Assembly: GCA_021796905.1 (NCBI GenBank) | Contig: JAKABK010000187.1 | Location: 1-5,005 of the forward strand | Direction of reading: 5' to 3' | DNA from: Actinomycetes bacterium | GTDB taxonomy: Bacteria > Actinomycetota > Acidimicrobiia > Acidimicrobiales > Palsa-688 | DNA: 5,005 nucleotides | Shown: in pieces, positions 1 to 5,005 of the stretch | How positions within the stretch are numbered: the stretch's first letter is position 1 | Layout of the letters: every line of letters begins with the position of its first letter | Notes under the pieces: model-generated | Seen by the model: the letters and a program-made list of their open reading frames with translations, nothing else | Told to the model about the DNA's origin: nothing | The model's database searches: none | Program-made: the position numbers and the translations under genes

Positions 1-385
1 CCACCCGGTCTTCCTCGAGCACCGCTCCCCGCGCTGCACCAGCCGCCAGCGCTACGTGGGGATCGCCGACGACCGGGGCCACGGCGTGTTCAACGGCCAC
101 GTCGTGGTGTGCCACGGCGCTGCGGGGACCGACGCGAGCCAGTCGAACAAACCTGCTCCTCTCCGACCGGGCCGAGGTCGACACCCGCCCCCGCCTCGAG
201 GTCTTCGCCGACGAGGTGGTCTGCGCCCACAGGTCGGCCATGGGGGCCTCGACGCCGACGCAGTCTTCTACCTGCGCTCGCAGGGGTTCCCGGAGGCGAA
301 CGCCAGGGGCCTGCCCGTGCAGGGCGTCGCCTCCCCGGTGGTCGACCGGATCGGGATCGGTCCGCTCCGGCACCACCGGACGTGA
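1..385 (+). pseudogene. sufD: SufD-type Fe-S cluster assembly protein, C-terminal part, two frameshifts
   Basis: SufD is the scaffold partner of SufB and SufC in the SUF system, which builds Fe-S clusters in the cytoplasm. The window holds only the C-terminal ~127 residues; the 5' end lies outside. Frame 2 from base 2 reads HPVFLEHRSP, then GHGVFNGHVVV, GTDASQSNK; frame 3 reads NLLLSDRAEVDTRPRLEVFADEVVCAH; frame 2 resumes with GLDADAVFYLRSQG and runs to TGA at 383-385. These are the successive conserved blocks of the SufD C-terminal beta-helix and tail (NK-NLLLS, E.DT.P.LE, V.CAHG, D..A.FYLRS.G). The first shift is at the A-run 149-151 (AAC AAA AAC CTG would need two more A), the second at the G-run 242-246 (one G short). 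Their sum is -3, restoring the frame. Both lie at homopolymers, so sequencing error is as likely as mutation. SufB is less likely, because the GVFNG and NKNLLLS blocks are SufD-like. No other suf gene is visible in the window. Confidence 0.82.
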
Positions 386-490
386 CGGCGGATCGACCGG
401 CGGTTCGGTCCCGGGCCCGCCGCCGGGGAACGGGTCCACGGTGCCCGTCCTGGCGGCCTCGGGAGCTTCGGGTGACGGCCGGGGCGGGCG
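386..490. other. Spacer between sufD and the ferredoxin gene, no supported gene
   Basis: About 105 GC-rich bases follow the SufD stop. I see no convincing promoter, ribosome binding site or hairpin. The true start of the ferredoxin gene may lie within or just after this stretch, but indels downstream hide it. Confidence 0.4.
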
Positions 491-694
491 GTGGCCGGTT
501 CGTCCTCCTCAGGGACTGTGCGAAGAATCTGCCCGGCGGTCTTCGTCCTGCTCGAGGACGGCCTCGCATACGTGAAGCAGGACGGCGACCCGCTGAGCGC
601 CCCGGGCGTCGCCGAGGTCCCGACCGGATCGGAGGACGCGGTGAGCGAGGCGGGGGAGGAGTGCCCGGGTGAGTGCATCTCCATCGAGCCGTAG
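491..694 (+). pseudogene. Small actinobacterial ferredoxin, N-terminal cysteine region frameshifted
   Basis: The open frame reads 67 residues from a GTG at 491. Its C-terminal part is typical of a small [3Fe-4S]/[4Fe-4S]-type actinobacterial ferredoxin: CPAVFVLLEDGLAYV (residues 14-28), a variable stretch, then EECPGECISIE (56-66) with Cys58 and Cys62. Such electron carriers normally open with a short strand and a Cys-x-G-(D/x)-G-x-Cys block. Here that block is missing from the frame. Part of it is visible one frame over: QGLCEESA at 510-533 (frame 3), with Cys at 519-521. Adding one C to the C-run at 532-534 joins CEESA to PAVFVLL. A further loss upstream (around 500-515) would be needed to recover the first Cys, and I cannot rebuild it with confidence. 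As written, residues 1-13 are probably not authentic and the protein could not hold a normal cluster. It follows sufD on the same strand, so the two may be cotranscribed. Its stop is only 7 bases from the stop of the convergent radical SAM gene. Confidence 0.72.
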
Positions 695-705
695 CCCCGG
701 GCTAC
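691..705. repeat. Palindrome joining the stop codons of two convergent genes
   Basis: GTAGCCC C GGGCTAC is a perfect 7-bp inverted repeat around one central C. Each arm contains the TAG stop of one of the two facing genes (692-694 on +, 704-702 on -). The one-base centre means only an inner-opened hairpin could form, and no T-run follows, so a terminator role is possible but weak. Confidence 0.4.
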
Positions 706-2096
706 CCGCCCGACCCGAGGGCCTCGAGCGGGGCGAGCTGGGCTCGGGTCGGCTCGCTGCAACAGAACCATGGCTCGCTCAGGTGCGCCCTCTGTCCGTC
801 CGGGCCCATCGACGTCGATCCCCGGCGCGGGCGTGACGAAGCGTCGAGCCGGGCGGCGGAGCGGACCAGTCCGTCGATCTCCTCGAAGGTGGCCTCCGGC
901 GCCAGGTGCACCCGCTCCTCGACCAGCTGGGCCAGCGCCTCCTGGAGGCGGTCGAGCGCAGGGTCGGGGTGCGTCCACGTCCAGCCGAGCCGGGCATGGT
1001 CGAAGTCGCCCAGGTAGGCGCCCAGCCCCGGGTCGGCGAGCATCAGCGAGCGGTCGGGGATCAGTAGCCGCACGGTGTACTGCACCGGGTCGACGTTGCC
1101 GACGAGGTCGTGGGCGACGACGAAGTCCAGCAGGTCCACCAGGTCGGAGGCCGTTGTCCAGGGGGTGAACGGCAGCCACGAAGGGCGGATCTCGATCCCG
1201 TGGCGTCTCGCGGCGATCACCGCCTCGGACGCGTCGGCCGCCGTGTGACCCTTGTCGAGCCGATCGAGCAGGCGGTCGTCGACCGACTCGAAAGCTGACA
1301 CGACGAAGGCGCACCCGGCCCCTGCGAGCTGGTGCAGCGATCCCCGGTGACGCAGGAGGTGCTCCACCTTGATGGTCGCGTCGAAGGTCACGTCGGGATG
1401 CCGGGCGTGGATCGCCGAGACCACCCGGAGCGAGTGGCGCGGGAGGTTGAAGAAGTCCGGGTCGCCGAAGCTCAGGTGCCGGGCGCCGGCAGCCACCAGC
1501 TGGTCCACGTCGGCGATCACGACCGGCTCCTCGACCGGACGGACCCGGCCGGCGTAGACCACCGGGACCGGGCAGTGCCGGCAACGGTGGGAGCAGCCGC
1601 GGCTGGCGACGACCGAGCCGACCAGGCGCTCCTCGCCCCCGACCACCAGGCGCGAGTAGCTGGAGATCCCCGGCAGCAGGCTGCGGTCCGGCACCGGGCT
1701 CGCGCCCCTCGGCAGCTGGACCGTCGGCCCGGGGTCCCCGCCGTCCGCCCAGGCCACCAACGCCGGTTCGTACTCACCGGCGATCACCGCGTCCGGGGCC
1801 GAGATCTCCGGTAGCTGCCCGCCCGCCCCGGCGTACAGCCCGAACAAGCAGACCGGCACGCCGGGCCGCCGGGCCTTCAGGGCCTCGACGACCCGTATCG
1901 CCAGGCGCATGGCGGTGTGCATCGGCACCGAGAACGCGACCCGTTCGGCCCACTCCAGGTCCCCGGTGCTGAGCGGATCCACGGCGAGGTCGGCGCAACG
2001 CACCTCGTGGCCGGCCGAGTCGAGCGCGGCGACCGCGGTCGCTGCGGAGTGCGGCTGGTTCCCGAGCTCGTAGGTCGACACCACCAGGACCCTCAT
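702..2096 (-). CDS. Radical SAM protein with Cys-Cys-Ser-Glu-Pro tail (CUAEP/CCAEP-tail family)
   Basis: This is a 464-residue radical SAM enzyme. Residues ~1-125 form an alpha/beta, cobalamin-binding-like N-terminal domain (MRVLVVSTYELG, then DSAGHEV), without an obvious DxHxxG motif. The radical SAM core begins at ~160: SRGCSHRCRHC gives CxxxCxxC with Cys168, Cys172 and Cys175 for the [4Fe-4S] cluster, followed by FGDPDFFN (210-217), ATIKVEH (240-246) and FVVSAFES (264-271). The C-terminus carries FCCSEPTRAQL (444-454), Cys445-Cys446-Ser-Glu-Pro, 18 residues before the stop. I recognise this as the family in which the tail is CUAEP in selenoprotein members and CCAEP in cysteine members. Here both codons are cysteine (TGT TGC at 764-759), so no selenocysteine is needed. 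The ATG at 2096 is chosen because it overlaps the upstream TGA as ATGA and starts at the conserved MRVLVVS strand; the frame stays open for 144 more codons upstream, but there it runs through the ATP-grasp gene. The substrate is unknown. Confidence 0.88.
   Translation of the reverse strand: MRVLVVSTYELGNQPHSAATAVAALDSAGHEVRCADLAVDPLSTGDLEWAERVAFSVPMHTAMRLAIRVVEALKARRPGVPVCLFGLYAGAGGQLPEISAPDAVIAGEYEPALVAWADGGDPGPTVQLPRGASPVPDRSLLPGISSYSRLVVGGEERLVGSVVASRGCSHRCRHCPVPVVYAGRVRPVEEPVVIADVDQLVAAGARHLSFGDPDFFNLPRHSLRVVSAIHARHPDVTFDATIKVEHLLRHRGSLHQLAGAGCAFVVSAFESVDDRLLDRLDKGHTAADASEAVIAARRHGIEIRPSWLPFTPWTTASDLVDLLDFVVAHDLVGNVDPVQYTVRLLIPDRSLMLADPGLGAYLGDFDHARLGWTWTHPDPALDRLQEALAQLVEERVHLAPEATFEEIDGLVRSAARLDASSRPRRGSTSMGPDGQRAHLSEPWFCCSEPTRAQLAPLEALGSGG
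2093..2096 (-). other. ATGA stop-start overlap coupling ATP-grasp and radical SAM genes
   Basis: The ATG of the radical SAM gene (2096-2094) shares bases with the TGA of the ATP-grasp gene (2095-2093). No strong Shine-Dalgarno sequence precedes the ATG, so translation of the second gene probably depends on ribosomes finishing the first, keeping the two products in step. Confidence 0.85.
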
Positions 2097-3382
2097 CCCA
2101 GGAGCACCCCGGGGAGGTCGGTCCGTGAACCGGCCGGGACGGTTGACGCCGCAGGTTCCGCGCCGTCCCCCCGGGGGCTGCTCATCACGACCCGCAGGCA
2201 GGTCTCCGCTCGCCGCAGCGCAGCTTCGACCGTATCCGGGTCCGCTCCCCGGGCGAAGACGAACCCCAGGTAGCGGTCGCCTTCGGGCAGGGGGACCACC
2301 TGGCGACCGGGGGGCACGGTGATCTCGATCCCGGCCACACCGGGCACCGCCGAGGCCTGCTCCCGGCCCTCGACCCGCTCGAGGATCCCTCCTCGACGGA
2401 TCGGCAACATCATCACCCCGGACGCTCCGGTCTCCCGTCGGAGCCCCGCGACGTCGGCGCCGACCGCGTGGGCGATGACGACCTCCTCGAGGCTGATCCC
2501 CGCACCGAAACGAAGGGCCCGCGAGCACAACCCCCCGATAGAGCGTGCCGCCACCTCGAGCACGGAGGGCTGCTGGTCCGGACCGATCCGCAGCTCGGCG
2601 TGCACCGGACCCTCCCGCAGGCCGATGGCGCGCGCCGCCGCGGCCAGCTCGCGCTCCGCGGCGTCCAGCGTGCCGGCCGGCTTCCGGGAGGGGGTGACGT
2701 AGATGGTCTCCTCGAAGAACGGCCCGTCCAGCGGGTCGGGCTTGTCGAACACCGCCAGCACCTGCAGGTCCCCGTCGCGGAGGATCGCCTCGACCGCGAT
2801 CTCGCTGCCCGCGACGAACCGCTCGACCAACAACGGTTCCCGGTCACCGACGATGGCCCGCACCCGGGAGCCAGCCGCGTCGGCCCCGGACCGGTCGTCG
2901 GCCCGGATCACGCCCTGGCTCCCGGATCGGGACACCGGCTTGACCACGCAGGGGAACCCGAGCGCGCTGGCTGCGTCGGCCACCGACCCTCCCGGATCGA
3001 CGACCCGGTAGTCGGGCTGGGCCACCGAGGCAGCTGCGAGCAGCGCTCTCATGGTTGCCTTGTCGCGGGTGGCCCGAACCGCGGCCAGGGGGTTGTGCGG
3101 CCTGCCGAGGAGCTCCGAAGCCGCCGCGGCCACCTCCAGACCCTGGTCGTCGACCGCCACCACCGCGTCGATCGGGGACCGTCGGTGGACAGCGGTGATC
3201 GCCGCGACGCCCGCCTCCAGCGGACCGAAGGGGACCACGACCGCTCGGTCGCCCATCGAGGCGGCCATCGCCTGGCGGCGTTCGGACCCGACGACGACCT
3301 CCACGCCGAGGCGGCCGGCGGCGGCGGCGAAGTCCGCCGCCCGATAGGTGCCGGTGGGAAGGAGCAGCAGTACTCGACTCAC
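2093..3382 (-). CDS. ATP-grasp domain ligase-like protein
   Basis: This 429-residue protein has an ATP-grasp fold of the L-amino-acid-ligase/carbamoyl-phosphate-synthase type. Such enzymes activate a carboxylate as acyl-phosphate with ATP and couple it to an amine or thiol. Visible blocks: N-terminal Rossmann-like strand SRVLLLLPTGTY; VVAVDDQG (74-81); TRDKATMRALL (105-115); PCVVKPVSRSGSQGV (144-158, Lys148 and the glycine-rich loop over ATP); LLVERFVAGSEIAVEAIL (184-201); HAELRI (261-266); VLEVAARSIGG (274-284, Glu276 as metal ligand). A C-terminal domain from ~320 (GVMMLPIRRGGILERVEG, then VPLPEGDRYLGFVFARG) resembles the C-terminal domain of bacterial L-amino acid ligases. The GTG at 3382 is chosen because the protein begins there with the expected hydrophobic strand; the open frame runs 253 codons further upstream but that part is antisense to nfuA. 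The purine-rich GGGAG before GTG is too close for an ordinary ribosome binding site. It is the first gene of a two-gene operon with the radical SAM gene. The substrate is not predictable from sequence. Confidence 0.86.
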   Translation of the reverse strand: MSRVLLLLPTGTYRAADFAAAAGRLGVEVVVGSERRQAMAASMGDRAVVVPFGPLEAGVAAITAVHRRSPIDAVVAVDDQGLEVAAAASELLGRPHNPLAAVRATRDKATMRALLAAASVAQPDYRVVDPGGSVADAASALGFPCVVKPVSRSGSQGVIRADDRSGADAAGSRVRAIVGDREPLLVERFVAGSEIAVEAILRDGDLQVLAVFDKPDPLDGPFFEETIYVTPSRKPAGTLDAAERELAAAARAIGLREGPVHAELRIGPDQQPSVLEVAARSIGGLCSRALRFGAGISLEEVVIAHAVGADVAGLRRETGASGVMMLPIRRGGILERVEGREQASAVPGVAGIEITVPPGRQVVPLPEGDRYLGFVFARGADPDTVEAALRRAETCLRVVMSSPRGDGAEPAASTVPAGSRTDLPGVLLG

Positions 3383-3433
3383 TCCCGCAACCCTACGGCG
3401 GGGTAGAATAAAATAGATGAACAGGTTCTGTCG
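3383..3433. promoter_or_regulatory. Divergent promoter region between ATP-grasp operon and nfuA-like gene
   Basis: These 51 bases are the only spacer between two divergent transcription units and contain the window's one clear AT-rich patch (3404-3418). On the - strand, TCGACA (3434-3429), an 18-base spacer and TATTCT (3410-3405) make a plausible -35/-10 pair, placing the start near 3398 with a leader of about 16 bases. On the + strand, TAGAAT (3404-3409) or TAAAAT (3409-3414) are good -10 candidates without a clear -35. The two sets overlap, so the two units may compete or be co-regulated. A small imperfect palindrome, GAACAGGTTC (3419-3428), could be an operator; no known regulator site is matched. 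Confidence 0.6.
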
Positions 3434-4078
3434 ATGACCGGCCACGACGAGGGGGCGGTCCCGGTGCTGCGGCTCACCGCCGGCGCTCTCTCCAAGGTCC
3501 GGGAGCTGCGCAGCGACGAACCCGACCCGGGCTCGCTCGCACTGTGGGTCGAGGTCAGCGGCGTCGTCGAAGGCGCCTACAGCTACGACATGTACTTCCA
3601 AGCCGAGAGCGAGATCCGCCCGGGGGACTGGTCGGGCCGCCAGGAGGACCTCACCGTGGTGGTGCCGGCCGAGAGCGCCACGCAGATGCTGGGCTCGGTG
3701 CTCGACGTCAACCTGTTGAGCGGTGGGATGGCGATCCGGAACCCGAACGTCCCACCGGTGCGCACCAGTCCCGGGATCGGGGGACCGGTGGCCGACCTGA
3801 GCGGCGACGTCGCCCAGCGCGTCGTGCAGGTCCTCGACCGTCAGATCAACCCGGCGATCGCCGCCCACGGCGGCCGGGCCGACCTGGTGGCCGTCGAGGA
3901 CGACGTCGCCTACCTGCGCCTGAGCGGTGGGTGCGCCGGCTGTGGCATGGTCGCGGTCACCCTCGGCCAGGGGATCGAGGTGGCCATCAAGGAGTCGGTC
4001 CCGGAGATCGCCAGGATCGTCGACGTGACCGACCACGCAGCGGGCACCAACCCGTACTACGAACCGGCCAAGAAATGA
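3434..4078 (+). CDS. NfuA-like Fe-S carrier (degenerate HesB/IscA-like plus NifU domain)
   Basis: The 214-residue cytoplasmic protein has the two-domain layout of NfuA, which receives [4Fe-4S] clusters and hands them to target enzymes, including radical SAM proteins whose auxiliary clusters are damaged in catalysis. Residues ~10-105 look like an A-type (HesB/IscA) domain (LRLTAGALSKVREL, LALWVEVSGV, LLSGGMAIRNPN) but contain no cysteine, as in Escherichia coli NfuA. Residues ~120-195 form the NifU domain, with VLDRQINPAIAAHGG (132-146) and LSGGCAGCGM (163-172). Cys167 and Cys170 are the only cysteines; in this family the CxxC pair binds a cluster across a dimer. The ATG at 3434 is the only ATG or GTG start before an in-frame TAG at 3404; the Shine-Dalgarno (AGG at 3423-3425) is weak. 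It is slightly longer than E. coli NfuA (about 190 residues), mainly from a tail ending NPYYEPAKK. It is transcribed away from the radical SAM operon. The family assignment is secure; service to the neighbouring enzyme is inferred. Confidence 0.9.
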   Translation: MTGHDEGAVPVLRLTAGALSKVRELRSDEPDPGSLALWVEVSGVVEGAYSYDMYFQAESEIRPGDWSGRQEDLTVVVPAESATQMLGSVLDVNLLSGGMAIRNPNVPPVRTSPGIGGPVADLSGDVAQRVVQVLDRQINPAIAAHGGRADLVAVEDDVAYLRLSGGCAGCGMVAVTLGQGIEVAIKESVPEIARIVDVTDHAAGTNPYYEPAKK

Positions 4079-4086
4079 AGCCGCAC

Positions 4087-4103
4087 GACGGCCGCCGGCC
4101 GTC
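4087..4103. terminator. Hairpin between convergent nfuA-like and membrane protein genes
   Basis: GACGGCC GCC GGCCGTC is a perfect 7-bp GC-rich stem with a 3-base loop. It fills most of the 25-base gap between the nfuA-like stop (4076-4078) and the repaired stop of the facing gene (4106-4104). Being symmetrical, it could act in both directions. No U-tract follows, which is common in high-GC actinobacteria. Confidence 0.55.
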
Positions 4104-5005
4104 TCAGGCGGGTGCCTGACCGGTCGCCGGTCTCTCCGCAAGAGCCATGCGACCGGGCGCGGACGACCGCCCGGCCCCCTGCGCCGGGACCGCCGAGCCC
4201 GACATGTGGATCGGGACCCACGAGAGGTTCACGGCGAGGATCAAGCCGGTAAGGGCCAGCAGTCCGCCCCCCACTGCGATCGAGGGCGACGAAGACACGG
4301 CCAGTCCGCAGCAGAGGGCGCACGCTCCGGAGGTGACCGTCGCGTAGGAGGCTGCAGCCCACCGGTGGTCTGTCGTAGAGGTCGGCGAACATGAGCGGCT
4401 TTCCGGTCGGCCCGGTCGCTACCCCACGAGCCCGTAGGGCCGACCAGGCGATGAACGGGACGACCTTGTGGGCGTGACCGACGAGGGCCTCGAGGAGCCA
4501 CGACCCGAACGCCACCATCGCCGCCGCTGCCAGGGCGACGCCCAGATGGTGGTGCACCCGTACCTCTGAGGCGCCGGCAAGGGCCAGTCCGGCGCCGACC
4601 GGTATCCAGGCGGCCGAGGTCGTGACGAACACCAGGTGGAGGTCCGCCGGCCGTCGCCGATGCCGGAGGTGGACCACGAGCGACGCAATGTGGGAGGCGA
4701 GCGCCACACCGAGGATCGAACCACCTGCCCAGGTGATCCCCCGGAGGCCCCAGGCGAGCCCCGGCGCGCAGAGGGCCACCCCGACGCCCGAGCCCCAGAC
4801 GGCCACCCGGTCGGAGAGCCGGCGACCAGCCACATGCGCCAGCATGAACATCGGCCAGAGCTTCTCGGCCACCCCGATGTAGGTGATGCCCAGCCAACCG
4901 AACAGGCCGAGCACGCCCATGGCGAGATCGACGTGACCGGCGAGGGTGAACCAGTTGCCCTGGCGGTCCCCGACGAAGGCAGCACCGAGGAAGCCGGTCG
5001 CGACA
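4104..5005 (-). pseudogene. Multi-spanning membrane protein, heme-copper-oxidase subunit I-like, 5' partial, one frameshift
   Basis: The gene enters from the right edge (first full codon at 5004) and, after repair, gives ~299 residues. In-window residues 1-212 hold about five membrane segments (roughly 25-46, 66-88, 90-112, 122-143, 151-176). Conserved-looking histidines occur in AGHVDLAMGVLGLFGWLG, MFMLAH, VHHHLG and VGHAHKVVPFIAW. The H-x(n)-GWLG block followed by a (K/Y)L-PM-F motif and the later GH-KVVPF-W motif recall cytochrome oxidase subunit I-like/NnrS-like membrane proteins; whether heme or copper is bound cannot be told. After FADLYDR (~4372) the frame as written gives a charged, arginine-rich tail running to 4057, into the 3' end of nfuA. 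Shifting by one base near 4362-4372 instead gives WAAASYATVTSGAC, two more hydrophobic segments (AVGGGLLALTGLILAVNLSWVP) and a stop at 4104, before a hairpin. The repaired tail is clearly the native one. The shift could be a real mutation or a sequencing error. Confidence 0.68.

Noticed and set aside
759..764. Selenocysteine (in-frame TGA) in the radical SAM tail
   Set aside because: Both tail codons are TGT and TGC. No in-frame TGA occurs in the gene, so this is the cysteine form and needs no recoding.
695..780. Small precursor peptide gene for the radical SAM enzyme
   Set aside because: The bases around the 3' end of the radical SAM gene are filled by coding sequence on one strand and a 7-base gap; no start codon with a plausible short peptide and ribosome binding site is seen there or in the 3383-3433 spacer apart from the six-codon ORF reported as a finding.
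268..1584. Long - strand open frame of 438 codons
   Set aside because: Its sequence is Pro/Arg/Gly-rich, typical of a GC-rich shadow frame, and it crosses both the radical SAM gene and the convergent + strand genes.
2097..2528. 144-codon upstream extension of the radical SAM frame
   Set aside because: It overlaps the conserved ATP-grasp C-terminal domain in another frame, is arginine-rich, and the ATG at 2096 starts precisely at the conserved N-terminal strand with an ATGA overlap.
2468..3406. 312-codon + strand open frame opposite the ATP-grasp gene
   Set aside because: It is antisense to a conserved enzyme, with shadow-like composition rich in Arg, His, Asp and Gly and no recognisable domain.
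3419..3428. GAACAGGTTC as an SOS (LexA) box
   Set aside because: Actinobacterial LexA sites have GAAC and GTTC separated by four bases; here only two separate them, so the match fails.
3383..4141. 253-codon upstream extension of the ATP-grasp reading frame on the - strand
   Set aside because: It lies wholly antisense to the well-supported nfuA-like gene and is low-complexity, without ATP-grasp features. The ATP-grasp protein begins properly at the GTG at 3382.

Overview
The window is very GC-rich, with strong G/C third-position bias, GTG as well as ATG starts, weak Shine-Dalgarno sequences and tightly packed genes. This points to a high-GC actinobacterium, possibly of the Acidimicrobiia type; no rRNA or other marker is present to settle the taxonomy. 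No tRNA, rRNA, CRISPR array, insertion sequence or integrase is visible.

Layout, left to right. (1) Positions 1-385, + strand: the C-terminal ~127 residues of a SufD-type Fe-S assembly scaffold subunit, entering from outside the window and broken by two mutually compensating frameshifts. (2) Positions ~491-694, +: a small actinobacterial ferredoxin whose C-terminal half is clear but whose N-terminal cysteine region is scrambled by indels. (3) Positions 702-2096, - strand: an intact radical SAM protein with a CxxxCxxC motif and a C-terminal Cys-Cys-Ser-Glu-Pro tail, matching the CUAEP/CCAEP-tail radical SAM (seleno)protein family in its cysteine form. (4) Positions 2093-3382, -: an ATP-grasp ligase-like protein directly upstream of the radical SAM gene, overlapping it by ATGA, so the two form an operon. 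(5) Positions 3434-4078, +, divergent from the operon: an NfuA-type Fe-S carrier (degenerate HesB/IscA-like domain plus NifU domain with CAGC). (6) Positions 4104-5005, -, convergent with nfuA: the C-terminal ~300 residues of a multi-spanning membrane protein resembling heme-copper-oxidase-subunit-I-like/NnrS-like proteins, with one frameshift.

Four of the six genes concern Fe-S clusters (SufD, ferredoxin, radical SAM enzyme, Nfu carrier). The most interesting part is the central 3.4 kb: an ATP-grasp ligase coupled to a Cys-Cys-tailed radical SAM enzyme, divergent from an Nfu carrier across a ~51-bp shared promoter region. This looks like a modification or biosynthesis module of unknown product whose clusters may be supplied or repaired by the Nfu protein. 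The central genes are intact, whereas the genes at both ends carry indels, most of them at homopolymer runs. That pattern fits sequencing or assembly error at least as well as real gene decay.
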